19,652 bases of DNA from Treponema sp. (GCA_031275035.1 JAISPH010000175.1:1-19652); one strand, 5' to 3'; counted from the first letter of the stretch, positions 7,581 through 13,480 are shown. Numbers and translations are program-made. Notes: generated by a model from the sequence alone, not told the origin.

Positions 7581-8909
7581 ATGGCTAATCCATTGGTTGG
7601 TATATTCAGAGTAAAAGAGCTGCGGGAACGGATCATCTTTACCGCTTTGATGCTGGTGGTGTTCCGTGTGGGGGCGGTGCTTCCCATCCCGGGGATCAAT
7701 GTAAGGGCGCTTTCCGCCTATATTCTTACCGAGGCAAATTCCGGCAACCCCATCGTGGATTACCTGGATCTGTTCGCCGGCGGCGCGTTTTCTAATTTTT
7801 CCGTATTCATGCTGGGAATCATGCCGTATATCAGCATGTCGATCATCATGCAGCTTCTTCTGATTGTGTTCCCCAGCCTTAAAAAAATATCCCAGGAAGA
7901 AGGGGGACGGAAGAAGATCCAGAGTTATCAGCGGATAGGTACGGTGGGGGTCTGTATTATCCAGGCCCTCGCCATTACCCAATATGCCCGAAGTATAATC
8001 AACAGCGGGGTGGACCTTCTTACCATGGGGATGATCCGTTTTAGTATTATCGCCATTATGACGGTAACCGCGGGGACCATGTTTCTTATGTGGATCGGGG
8101 AACAGATCACCCGGCGGGGAATTGGAAACGGGATTTCCCTTCTTATTTTTGCCGGTATTGTGGCCCGTCTGCCCCAGGCCGTTTATGAGTTGGGCCAGGG
8201 GGTACGGGACGGGAACCTAAACCTGGTTTTTGTGATCGTGGTGATCGTGGTTTTTGTGGCGGTGGTTGCCCTGGTGGTCTTTGAACAGCAGGGCCAGCGG
8301 AAGATACAGGTCAACTATGCCAAGCGGGTGGTGGGCCGCCGGATGTACGGGGCCCAGAATACTTACATCCCCTTTAAGATAAACCCCTCGGGCGTTATTC
8401 CGGTGATTTTTGCTTCTTCAATCCTTACCTTTCCCCTGCAGATTGCCTCCACTATTGGGGGAAATGTGGCCTGGTTGGGCGCCGTATCCCAGGTGTTGAA
8501 TCCCCGGGGTTTCCTGTACACCATCCTGTACGTGTTTCTTATCATCTTCTTTGCGTATTTTTACACCCAGGTAAGCCTTAACCCCATTGAGATAGCCAAG
8601 CAAATTCGGGAAAATGGGGGTTCCATACCCGGTATCCGGGCGGAGCGGATTGAGGAGTATCTGACCAAGATACTTAACCGGATTGTCCTGCCCGGTTCCT
8701 TGTACTTGGCATTGATCGCTGTTATTCCGACTATTATCCAGACGGTCTTTAGGTTTCCCACGTCGATTTCTTACCTGATGGGGGGTACTTCCCTGCTGAT
8801 CCTGGTCGGCGTGGACTTGGATACCATGAGCCAGGTTGAAGGGCTGCTTAAGATGCACCACCACGACGGGCTTACCCGGCGGGGCCGGCTTCGCGGGCGG
8901 AATCTGTAG
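7581..8909 (+). CDS. secY: Preprotein translocase subunit SecY
   Basis: SecY, 442 aa, the channel subunit of the SecYEG translocon in the inner membrane. About ten hydrophobic segments are visible. The first is around residues 17-40 (RIIFTALMLVVFRVGAVLPIPG), and the plug-containing region lies after it. Family landmarks are LGIMPYISMSIIMQLL (TM2), SQEEGGRKKIQSYQRIGT in a cytosolic loop, RRGIGNGISLLIFAGI, the C4 loop KRVVGRRMYGAQNTYIPFKINPSGVIPVIFA, and the C5 loop NPIEIAKQIRENGGSIPGIR that contacts SecA and the ribosome. The C-terminus is basic. ATG 7581 has AGGA within the end of rplO. Unlike many bacteria, adk, map and infA do not follow. Confidence 0.99.
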   Translation: MANPLVGIFRVKELRERIIFTALMLVVFRVGAVLPIPGINVRALSAYILTEANSGNPIVDYLDLFAGGAFSNFSVFMLGIMPYISMSIIMQLLLIVFPSLKKISQEEGGRKKIQSYQRIGTVGVCIIQALAITQYARSIINSGVDLLTMGMIRFSIIAIMTVTAGTMFLMWIGEQITRRGIGNGISLLIFAGIVARLPQAVYELGQGVRDGNLNLVFVIVVIVVFVAVVALVVFEQQGQRKIQVNYAKRVVGRRMYGAQNTYIPFKINPSGVIPVIFASSILTFPLQIASTIGGNVAWLGAVSQVLNPRGFLYTILYVFLIIFFAYFYTQVSLNPIEIAKQIRENGGSIPGIRAERIEEYLTKILNRIVLPGSLYLALIAVIPTIIQTVFRFPTSISYLMGGTSLLILVGVDLDTMSQVEGLLKMHHHDGLTRRGRLRGRNL

Positions 8910-9002
8910 ATACCGGATTGACGGAAGCGTCAAAATCGGGTCTAATAAATATTTACCCGTGATTTTTCGGGATTGTTGATTGTTATAAAGGGAGTAAATG
9001 GG
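8910..9002 (+). promoter_or_regulatory. secY-rpmJ gap with a small perfect hairpin
   Basis: The 93-base gap contains a stem-loop at 8918-8933: TTGACG, loop GAAG, CGTCAA. It can be extended outward with a mismatch and a bulge using CCGGAT/ATCGGG. A shorter CCCG/CGGG stem follows around 8957-8972. The sequence then becomes AT-rich up to the rpmJ ribosome-binding site GGGAG. No U-run follows the first stem. It could be an attenuator or processing site setting rpmJ and the alpha section apart from the spc section; that is inference. Confidence 0.35.
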
Positions 9003-9116
9003 ATGAAAGTCCGTACTAGTGTAAAACCGATCTGTGACAAATGCAAGGTTATCAAACGGAATGGGATTATCCGTATTGTTTGCCAGAATCCTAAGCATAA
9101 GCAGAAACAGGGGTGA
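9003..9116 (+). CDS. rpmJ: 50S ribosomal protein L36, zinc-binding form
   Basis: L36, 37 aa, the smallest ribosomal protein, located near the base of the 50S stalk region. The reading frame [14 protein letters not shown]... to the TGA at 9114-9116 matches the family throughout. The zinc ligands are Cys11, Cys14, Cys27 and His32 ([23 protein letters not shown]). ATG 9003 is preceded by a GGGAG ribosome-binding site. It lies between secY and rpsM, as is typical for bacteria. Confidence 0.98.
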   Translation: MKVRTSVKPICDKCKVIKRNGIIRIVCQNPKHKQKQG

Positions 9117-9183
9117 TCATGGGGTCTCGTTATGAGTTCGCTGTAACTGTGCGGTCCCGCGGCCGTACCGGATGGGAGTTGCT
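9117..9183 (+). promoter_or_regulatory. rpmJ-rpsM leader with stem-loop
   Basis: The 67 bases before rpsM contain a predicted stem at 9149-9168, GTGCGG paired with CCGTAC (6 pairs, one wobble) around an 8-base loop. It ends five bases before the GGGAG ribosome-binding site (9174-9178). In E. coli the mRNA just upstream of rpsM is the S4 repressor target of the alpha operon. The position matches, but I cannot show the E. coli pseudoknot here. Any regulatory role is inference. Confidence 0.35.
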
Positions 9184-9549
9184 ATGGCGCGTTTAGTGGG
9201 GGTTGACCTCCCGAATAAGCATACGAATATCGCCCTGACCTATATTTATGGGATTGGCAGGGCCAGCGCGGACACGATTTGCGAGAAGGCAAGGCTTGAT
9301 CCCCTGCGGAAGATCAACGATCTTACCCAGGAAGAGCTGAATGAGCTGAGGCAGATCATCGAAGGCGATTACAAGGTGGAGGGCCGCCTGCGGACTGAGA
9401 TTGCCCTGAACATCAAACGCTTGATGGATATTGGCTGTTACCGGGGTCTGCGCCACCGCAGGGGGCTGCCACTCCGGGGTCAGAGGACCAGGACCAATGC
9501 CCGTACCCGTAAGGGCAAGAAAAAGACGGTTGCCGGGAAAAAGAAATAG
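9184..9549 (+). CDS. rpsM: 30S ribosomal protein S13
   Basis: S13, 121 aa, a 30S head protein that bridges to L5 and touches P-site tRNA with its basic tail. Signatures are [26 protein letters not shown] with the helix-hairpin-helix YGIGRASA, and the C-terminal [37 protein letters not shown]. An ATG at 9172 is in frame, but the ATG at 9184 is chosen: it yields the canonical MARL start and has GGGAG five bases upstream. Confidence 0.99.
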   Translation: MARLVGVDLPNKHTNIALTYIYGIGRASADTICEKARLDPLRKINDLTQEELNELRQIIEGDYKVEGRLRTEIALNIKRLMDIGCYRGLRHRRGLPLRGQRTRTNARTRKGKKKTVAGKKK

Positions 9550-9614
9550 CAGGTTGAAGGGTTCGGAATGCGGCGCCCGGCGCGGCGCTTGAACCTTTGG
9601 CTACGGAGGATAGA
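9550..9614 (+). promoter_or_regulatory. rpsM-rpsK gap with GC-rich two-part hairpin
   Basis: An outer stem AGGGTTC (9558-9564) pairs with GAACCTT (9591-9597) with one wobble. It encloses a GC stem GCGCC (9573-9577)/GGCGC (9584-9588). The whole structure ends eight bases before the strong GGAGGA ribosome-binding site at 9605-9610. That places a stable hairpin directly in front of rpsK initiation. It could slow or tune rpsK translation or mark an RNA-processing site; no function is established. Confidence 0.4.
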
Positions 9615-9998
9615 GTGGCTGCTAATACCAAGAAGCGAAAAGAGAAGAAGTCGGTATACGAGGGAAATGTATACATCCAGGCTACTTTTAACAATACGAT
9701 TGTTACTATTACCGATTTAATGGGAAATGCGGTTTCCTGGGCCAGTTCCGGCGGGCTTGGATTCCGGGGGGCCAAGAAATCGACCCCCTTTGCCGCCCAG
9801 ACGGTGACGGAAACCGCGGCCCAAAAGGCAATGCAGGCGGGCTTACGGGAAGTCCATGTTTATGTTAAGGGTCCGGGAATTGGCCGGGAATCCGCCATTC
9901 GGCAGTTGGGGGCGCTGGGTATTAAGGTGAAGTCCATCAATGATGTGACGCCTATTCCGCATAACGGCTGCAGGCCGCGGAAAACCCGCCGCATATAG
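9615..9998 (+). CDS. rpsK: 30S ribosomal protein S11
   Basis: S11, 127 aa, forming the 30S platform next to the Shine-Dalgarno helix. Family pattern: [45 protein letters not shown], then the C-terminal [29 protein letters not shown] 9615 is chosen as start because GGAGGA lies four bases upstream. An in-frame TTG at 9597 would add six residues but has no ribosome-binding site and lies within a hairpin arm. The family ending PHNGCRP(R/K)KTRRI is intact. Confidence 0.98.
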   Translation: MAANTKKRKEKKSVYEGNVYIQATFNNTIVTITDLMGNAVSWASSGGLGFRGAKKSTPFAAQTVTETAAQKAMQAGLREVHVYVKGPGIGRESAIRQLGALGIKVKSINDVTPIPHNGCRPRKTRRI

Positions 9999-10018
9999 GC
10001 CTGTTAAGGGGGAATGTG

Positions 10019-10654
10019 ATGGCTAGATATACCGGGCCGGTATGCCGGATGTGCCGGGCTGAGCAGAAAAAATTGATGCTGAAAGGGAATCGTTGCAAGA
10101 GCGATAAGTGCCCGATCAACAGAAAACGGCCGGCTCCGGGGAAGGACCCCAAGGGACGGCCGGGAAAGCGTTCTGATTACGGCATTCAGCTTAGGGAAAA
10201 GCAGAAACTTAAGAGAATCTATGGGATGCAGGAGAAACAGTTTAGCCTGTTTTTCGAACGGGCCCTCCGGATGACCGGGATTACCGGTGAGAATCTTTTT
10301 GTACTTCTGGAGCGCCGTTTGGATAATGTGGTATACCGGCTTCGGCTGGCTTCTTCCCGCAGCCAGGCCCGGCAGGTCGTACTCCACGGCCATGTGGCGA
10401 TAAACGGGGAACGGGTTAATATCCCCTCGTATCTGGTTAAGCCGGAGGATGAAATTTCCATTATCGAAGCCAGCAGAGGCCTGGCGGTTTTTAAAGATGC
10501 GTTAAAGGAATATGGCAAGTCCGGGGTTATGCCCTGGCTGCACTTGGATCCTGATGCATTGAAAGGCAAGTTCCTTGCTGCGCCTCGCCGCAGCGATATT
10601 ACCGATTTATCGGATATAAAGGAACAGATGATTGTTGAATTATATTCTAAGTAA
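10019..10654 (+). CDS. rpsD: 30S ribosomal protein S4, zinc-binding form
   Basis: S4, 211 aa, a primary 16S rRNA binder and assembly initiator. The N-terminal segment has four cysteines, Cys9, Cys12, Cys26 and Cys31 (pattern VCRMC...NRCKSDKC), the zinc-binding 'C+' version of S4. Further on are the GKRSDYGIQLREKQKLKRIYGM block and the S4 RNA-binding domain (RLDNVVYRLRLASSRSQARQVVLHGHVAINGERVNIPSYLV). ATG 10019 (MARYTGP) is chosen; the overlapping GTG at 10016 is one codon earlier. AAGGGGG supplies the ribosome-binding site. In E. coli S4 represses its own operon; the same could hold here. Confidence 0.99.
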   Translation: MARYTGPVCRMCRAEQKKLMLKGNRCKSDKCPINRKRPAPGKDPKGRPGKRSDYGIQLREKQKLKRIYGMQEKQFSLFFERALRMTGITGENLFVLLERRLDNVVYRLRLASSRSQARQVVLHGHVAINGERVNIPSYLVKPEDEISIIEASRGLAVFKDALKEYGKSGVMPWLHLDPDALKGKFLAAPRRSDITDLSDIKEQMIVELYSK

Positions 10655-10663
10655 GGAGTGGCC

Positions 10664-11719
10664 ATGGCCCGAAAGAACCTTCTTAAAGGATTCAAACGTC
10701 CTAAAGGTATTACCTTTGAGCATGGTGATCTGAAGCAGAATTATGGTAAATTCACTGCCTCTCCTTTTGAACCGGGATTTGGTACGACCGTAGGTAATAC
10801 TCTCCGCAGGGTTCTTCTTTCATCTATTCAGGGGTACGCGATTACGGCGATCAAAGTCGCTTCGTATAACGAAGCGGGGACGGCGCATGTCGTGTCCAGC
10901 GAATTTGAGACCATCCCCAACGTGGTGGAAGATACCTTAGAGGTTATAAATAACCTTAAGCAAATCCGGCTTAAACTTCCCGAAGGTACGGAGCAGGATA
11001 TACTTCTCTACGAGTGGTCAGGAAAGGGGGAAATAAAAAGCGATGATTTTGCCCGGACAGGCCAGGTGGAGGTGTTGAGTACCGGCCAGCATGTGATGAC
11101 CCTGATGGATAACGCCAAGCTGGAAGTTGAAATCCAGATTGACCTGGGCCGGGGCTACGTGCCGTCCGAGGTTAATGAACGCTATGTGGATGTGATTGGC
11201 ACGATTCCCCTGGACGCTATTTTTTCTCCGGTCAAAAAGGTCAAGTATGCGGTGGAGCCCACGCGGGTAGGGCAGCGGGCGGATTACGATAAACTGGTCC
11301 TGGAGATCTGGACCGATGGTACTGTAAGACCTGATGACGCTCTGGCGGAGGCGGCGAAGATCGCCAAAGATCACTTTTCGGTCTTCATAAATTTTGATGA
11401 GAATTCTTTTGGTTCCGATGAAGATTTTGACGAGGACGATGAGCGGGTCCGGCAGATCCTTAACACTCCCGTGGAGGAGCTGGAACTATCGGTCCGTTCT
11501 TCCAATTGTCTTAAGAACGCCAATATCAAAACCATTGGGGAGCTGACACGGAAAACAGAGGATGATATTGCCAAGACCCGTAATTTTGGAAAGAAGTCCC
11601 TCCAGGAGATTAAGGAAAAGCTCAAGGAATGGAATCTGGGTCTGGGGGTAACGGATGTCAGCCAGCTTAAAAGGGCGATAAGGGTTGCCCCGCAAAAGGA
11701 AGTGGAAGATGAAACATAG
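10664..11719 (+). CDS. rpoA: DNA-directed RNA polymerase subunit alpha
   Basis: RpoA, 351 aa, slightly longer than E. coli (329). It dimerises to start core RNA polymerase assembly. The N-terminal domain shows [27 protein letters not shown] at about 34-60. A very acidic linker (about 244-260, rich in Asp and Glu) leads to the C-terminal domain at about 268-330. That domain retains the DNA-contact set Arg278, Asn281 and the [14 protein letters not shown] helix (Gly309, Lys311, Ser312), equivalent to Arg265, Asn268 and Gly296-Ser299 in E. coli. An UP-element-binding function is therefore likely preserved. ATG 10664 is preferred to GTG 10658 because AAGGAG (10653-10658) sits five bases upstream. 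The gene overlaps rplQ by 11 bases. Confidence 0.99.
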   Translation: MARKNLLKGFKRPKGITFEHGDLKQNYGKFTASPFEPGFGTTVGNTLRRVLLSSIQGYAITAIKVASYNEAGTAHVVSSEFETIPNVVEDTLEVINNLKQIRLKLPEGTEQDILLYEWSGKGEIKSDDFARTGQVEVLSTGQHVMTLMDNAKLEVEIQIDLGRGYVPSEVNERYVDVIGTIPLDAIFSPVKKVKYAVEPTRVGQRADYDKLVLEIWTDGTVRPDDALAEAAKIAKDHFSVFINFDENSFGSDEDFDEDDERVRQILNTPVEELELSVRSSNCLKNANIKTIGELTRKTEDDIAKTRNFGKKSLQEIKEKLKEWNLGLGVTDVSQLKRAIRVAPQKEVEDET

Positions 11720-12161
11720 GAGAGGCTTTAATCCCCTGGAGAGGACCTCCGCCCATCGCAAAGCCCTTCACCGCAGTATGGTAACTTCCCTGTTTCACCA
11801 TGAGCGGATCAGAACGACCAAGGCGAAGGCATTGGAAATTCGGCGCAGTGCGGAAAAACTTATTACCCGCGCCAAAGAGGATTCGGTACATAACCGGCGT
11901 ATCGCTTCCAGCCGGCTGTATGACGAGGGGGTGGTGGCCAAGCTCTTTACCGATATTGGCCCCCGGATGAAGGACAGGCCCGGCGGCTATACCCGGATTG
12001 TCAAACTCGGCGGGCGGCGCGGAGATGCGGCGGAAATGGTCGTTTTGGAGCTGGTGGATTATAAGCTGGACATCGAAACCGGTAAGCGGGCGAAAAAAGA
12101 TGCCAAGGTCAAGACAAAGGCCGCGAACAAGAAAACCGCCAATGCGGCGGAATCCAAATAG
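11709..12161 (+). CDS. rplQ: 50S ribosomal protein L17
   Basis: L17, 150 aa, located near the exit tunnel. Family features: [45 protein letters not shown], then the [48 protein letters not shown] block. A lysine/alanine-rich tail of about 30 residues ([13 protein letters not shown] type) extends past the conserved part. ATG 11709 is chosen over an in-frame ATG at 11685 because MKHRR(G/K) is the universal start and AAGGAAG precedes it. The gene overlaps the rpoA end by 11 bases in another frame, suggesting coupling. Confidence 0.98.
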   Translation: MKHRRGFNPLERTSAHRKALHRSMVTSLFHHERIRTTKAKALEIRRSAEKLITRAKEDSVHNRRIASSRLYDEGVVAKLFTDIGPRMKDRPGGYTRIVKLGGRRGDAAEMVVLELVDYKLDIETGKRAKKDAKVKTKAANKKTANAAESK

Positions 12162-12170
12162 GGGACAGGC

Positions 12171-12359
12171 ATGTCGAAGGCGCATAGAGGAAAGGGAATC
12201 CGGGAGTTGTTATCCCAGGGCAGGGGAGAGTGTCCGGTGTGTAAACGGACTAATGTTAAGATTCTGTATGAGCAGGAGTCCGGGGAAGTGAAGCTGAAGA
12301 TATGCAAAATCTGCCGGGCCGCCGTCAAGCACGGCAAGAAAAGCCTTCTTCCAAACTGA
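12171..12359 (+). CDS. Small zinc-ribbon protein at the end of the ribosomal operon, function unknown
   Basis: A 62-residue basic protein starting nine bases after rplQ and reading in the same direction, so probably co-transcribed with it. Two CxxC pairs, Cys21/Cys24 (ECPVCKRT) and Cys45/Cys48 (KICKICRA), separated by a 20-residue beta-like loop, form a probable four-cysteine zinc ribbon. The N-terminus (MSKAHRGKGI) and C-terminus (KHGKKSLLPN) are basic. I do not recognise a named family. The length and fold resemble small zinc-ribbon ribosomal or ribosome-associated proteins, but it is not L32, L33 or L31 by pattern. A ribosome-associated role is an inference from position and charge. The ribosome-binding site is weak (GGGGACAGG). 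Confidence 0.8.
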   Translation: MSKAHRGKGIRELLSQGRGECPVCKRTNVKILYEQESGEVKLKICKICRAAVKHGKKSLLPN

Positions 12360-12438
12360 TAGGCCGAACTTCGTTTTTTGCCGCAAAAGTATCCACCCCC
12401 CACGCGCAAGGGATTGGTGGGTTGCGTAGCAGCCAACG

Positions 12439-12453
12439 CCCCCCCCCCCCCCC
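12439..12453. repeat. Homopolymer run of 15 C
   Basis: Fifteen consecutive C residues follow AACG and precede GCAGGCGGGG. Such a tract is prone to slippage in replication and to length error in sequencing. It is outside any gene I can support, about 80 bases past the operon end, so it is unlikely to phase-vary a protein. Its exact length in the source genome should be treated as uncertain. Confidence 0.9.
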
Positions 12454-12491
12454 GCAGGCGGGGAGGCCGGAGTGACAACCGTAGCTTGTCC

Positions 12492-12508
12492 GACAACCTC
12501 CGGTTGTC
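12492..12508. repeat. Perfect 7-bp stem-loop
   Basis: GACAACC, loop TCC, GGTTGTC form a perfect stem. An extra GACAACCG arm just upstream (12474-12481) could compete for the same partner, giving two alternative foldings. A TCCG/CGGA outer closure around 12489-12517 is also possible with a bulge. It has no T-run on either strand, so it is not a classic terminator. Confidence 0.7.
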
Positions 12509-12525
12509 TTCTCGGAGCCCCGAAA

Positions 12526-12554
12526 AGCCCGGTCCACTGCGCCGGATGCGCCCA
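12526..12554. repeat. Copy A of dispersed intergenic motif
   Basis: The left part AGCCCGGTCC (12526-12535) and the right part GCGCCGGATGCGCCCA (12539-12554) are separated by 3 bases. Both parts recur exactly at 18141-18150 and 18159-18174, there separated by 8 bases that complete a palindrome. The core GATGCGCCCATCG is found again at 12675-12687 inside the 63-base array. This is direct sequence identity; membership in a genome-wide repeat family is inference. Confidence 0.8.
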
Positions 12555-12582
12555 TCGCCGTATGGGTGATGCCGTATAGCCT

Positions 12583-12740
12583 TTTCCTTATAGCACAGGC
12601 CCGCAGGGCCTGATGTGCAAGCCGCGAAGCGGCATCTGCAATAAATTTCCTTATAGCACAGGCCCGCAGGGCCTGATGCGCCCATCGTAAAACGGCGTTC
12701 ACTATCAATTTCTTTACAGTATAGGTCCAACGGCCTGTTG
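12583..12740. repeat. 63-base periodic repeat array (three units)
   Basis: Two copies of a 33-base element at 12583-12615 and 12646-12678 are identical at every base. A third, diverged 32-base copy lies at 12709-12740. All three start exactly 63 bases apart, with 30-base spacers. Each exact copy carries the perfect hairpin AGGCCC-GCA-GGGCCT. The first spacer carries GCCGC-GAA-GCGGC (12621-12633). The array ends four bases before the stop codon of the minus-strand XRE gene. It resembles REP/BIME-type intergenic palindromes in form. Confidence 0.85.
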
Positions 12741-12744
12741 CGCC

Positions 12745-13059
12745 TTAAATTTGGGAGCCGAGAATCTGGTCCAAGTCCCGTTCTATGGCGCTGAGGATAG
12801 AAGCCTTTAGCCGGGACATTTCTGTTTCCCGCTCCGAATCCGAGGAGGACCGGGGGGCCTGGAACAGGACAATGGGTTCCACTTCAAGGGCATGGGCTAT
12901 CTTTTCGATGGTCGAAAGTTTCGGTACGTGGCGATAGATTTCCATCAAACCTATATAGCTGGTAGCGGTATTGCAAGCCTCGGCCAGTTTTTCCTGCGTT
13001 ATTCTTTTCTCTTTTCGAATCCGCTTGATATTGTCGATTACCAGCTTTTCTAGGCTCAT
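12745..13059 (-). CDS. XRE-family helix-turn-helix transcriptional regulator
   Basis: A 104-residue protein with an N-terminal Cro/CI-type HTH at about residues 7-62: NIKRIRKEKRITQEKLAEACNTATSYIGLMEIYRHVPKLSTIEKIAHALEVEP. The Q-E-K-LA helix and the ...YI...E......P.L.TI.KIA.AL spacing are diagnostic. The remaining 40 residues are charged and helical (SDSERETEMSRLKASILSAIERDLDQIL) and may mediate dimerisation. It is a DNA-binding regulator; no enzymatic domain is present. It is transcribed away from the envelope cluster at 13508, and palindromic and repeated motifs fill the shared upstream region, so autoregulation and control of that cluster are plausible but unproven. Only a weak ribosome-binding site (ATAAG) precedes the ATG. 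Confidence 0.9.
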   Translation of the reverse strand: MSLEKLVIDNIKRIRKEKRITQEKLAEACNTATSYIGLMEIYRHVPKLSTIEKIAHALEVEPIVLFQAPRSSSDSERETEMSRLKASILSAIERDLDQILGSQI

Positions 13060-13222
13060 CTTATATCAGTGAAGATAGACAATCCTCAAAAGTACGCTAT
13101 ATATGGTGTGTATTTAGTCATACACGCTATATGTAGCGCCGGCTGTACGAAAATCCCGCCAGCGTGGAGAATTCACCGCCTTCAAATTATATCTATATTG
13201 ATACATTTTCTTGTAACATCTA
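13060..13222. promoter_or_regulatory. Divergent upstream region with repeated motifs near the XRE gene
   Basis: AT-rich DNA between the regulator start and the + strand promoter. ACGCTATAT occurs twice in direct orientation, at 13094-13102 and 13124-13132, exactly 30 bases apart. The second lies in CGCTA-TATG-TAGCG (13125-13138), a palindrome. GTGTAT-N6-ATACAC (13108-13125) is another perfect inverted repeat between them. They sit 35-80 bases upstream of the XRE ATG, where an autoregulatory operator would be expected. A TATATA element within them could serve as a minus-strand -10, but no good -35 was found. Confidence 0.55.
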
Positions 13223-13251
13223 TTGACATATAGGATATAAACCTATATGAT
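13223..13251 (+). promoter_or_regulatory. Near-consensus sigma-70 promoter with overlapping operator-like palindrome
   Basis: The -35 TTGACA (13223-13228) matches consensus exactly. A 17-base spacer leads to TATGAT (13246-13251), one mismatch from TATAAT. The perfect inverted repeat CATATAGG-N7-CCTATATG (13227-13249) spans the spacer and touches both hexamers, the classic place for a repressor to block RNA polymerase. Transcription would start near 13258 and run into the envelope cluster at 13508, leaving about 250 bases of leader. Confidence 0.75.
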
Positions 13252-13303
13252 ATTTGATATAATTTTTGGCCGGGTACACGGGGGTACGCCGGGGAAGAGG
13301 GGG

Positions 13304-13323
13304 AAGCTTCGGCTTTAAGGAGG
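13304..13323 (+). promoter_or_regulatory. TTCG-capped stem-loop directly before a strong Shine-Dalgarno
   Basis: AAGC-TTCG-GCTT (13304-13315) is a short stem closed by a UUCG tetraloop, a notably stable loop type. It is immediately followed by AAGGAGG at 13317-13323, a perfect ribosome-binding site. ATG codons follow at 13330 and 13335, so translation of something in this leader is likely. Confidence 0.5.
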
Positions 13324-13334
13324 CGGCCTATGAA

Positions 13335-13448
13335 ATGAAATTCCGGACGCTGCCCTCGCGGGCGGGCTTTAATGCACGGATTTTCGCGGGTATGGCTAAA
13401 AACGCCGGGATCGGGGCGATTAGGGGCGTTTTTAGGATTAATCAATAG
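13335..13448 (+). CDS. Possible 37-residue small basic protein
   Basis: ORF of 37 codons (MKFRTLPSRAGFNAR... ending GVFRINQ), with stop TAG at 13446-13448. It follows AAGGAGG (13317-13323) at 11 bases. A second ATG at 13330 has ideal spacing (6 bases) but encodes only Met-Lys-stop, and its TGA overlaps the ATG of the larger ORF, an arrangement that would suit termination-reinitiation. The peptide is basic, with no recognised domain, signal peptide or membrane segment. It may be a real small protein, a leader peptide for the downstream genes, or chance. Extending the frame upstream reaches only a TTG at 13266 without a ribosome-binding site. Confidence 0.35.
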   Translation: MKFRTLPSRAGFNARIFAGMAKNAGIGAIRGVFRINQ

Positions 13449-13450
13449 AG

Positions 13451-13480
13451 GCTGTCTTAAAACTCCGTTTTTGGAACAGC
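13451..13480 (+). promoter_or_regulatory. Imperfect hairpin between the small ORF and the outer-membrane protein gene
   Basis: GCTGT (13451-13455) pairs with ACAGC (13476-13480). After one mismatch the stem continues through two wobble pairs and four A-T pairs around a short CTCCGT loop. It starts two bases after the small ORF stop and lies about 28 bases before the ATG at 13508. The A/T-rich inner arm gives a T-rich stretch (GTTTTT), but the run is inside the stem, so terminator or attenuator function is only possible, not shown. Confidence 0.35.

Larger units (their letters stand above)
12360..12744. repeat. Non-coding convergent intergenic region with repeats and hairpins
   Basis: This 385-base stretch lies between the 3' ends of the ribosomal operon (+) and the XRE gene (-). 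In order it contains a run of 15 C (12439-12453), a hairpin GACAACC-TCC-GGTTGTC (12492-12508), a motif shared with 18141-18174 (12526-12554), and a 63-base periodic array (12583-12740). Long frames can be read across it on the minus strand only because the repeat period is a multiple of three. No promoter, RNA gene or convincing U-tailed terminator was identified. Confidence 0.75.

Noticed and set aside
12059..12730. Long minus-strand frame of 223 residues with an internal 21-residue repeat
   Set aside because: It overlaps rplQ, the zinc-ribbon gene and the repeat array. The peptide repeat arises because the DNA period is 63 bases, a multiple of three. There is no good ribosome-binding site and the composition is unlike a folded protein.
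12725..12731. Possible integron attC core (GTCCAAC) in the third repeat unit
   Set aside because: The 7-base match to RYYYAAC is expected by chance. No second core in the right orientation and no integrase gene are present.
12583..12740. Possible CRISPR array (repeat 33, spacer 30)
   Set aside because: Only two exact copies and one decayed copy, with a GC-rich palindromic repeat typical of REP-like elements and no cas genes in the window.
13266..13448. 60-residue ORF beginning at TTG 13266
   Set aside because: The start lacks a ribosome-binding site and lies about eight bases past the predicted transcript start. Only the 37-codon part after AAGGAGG is retained, as a low-confidence gene.
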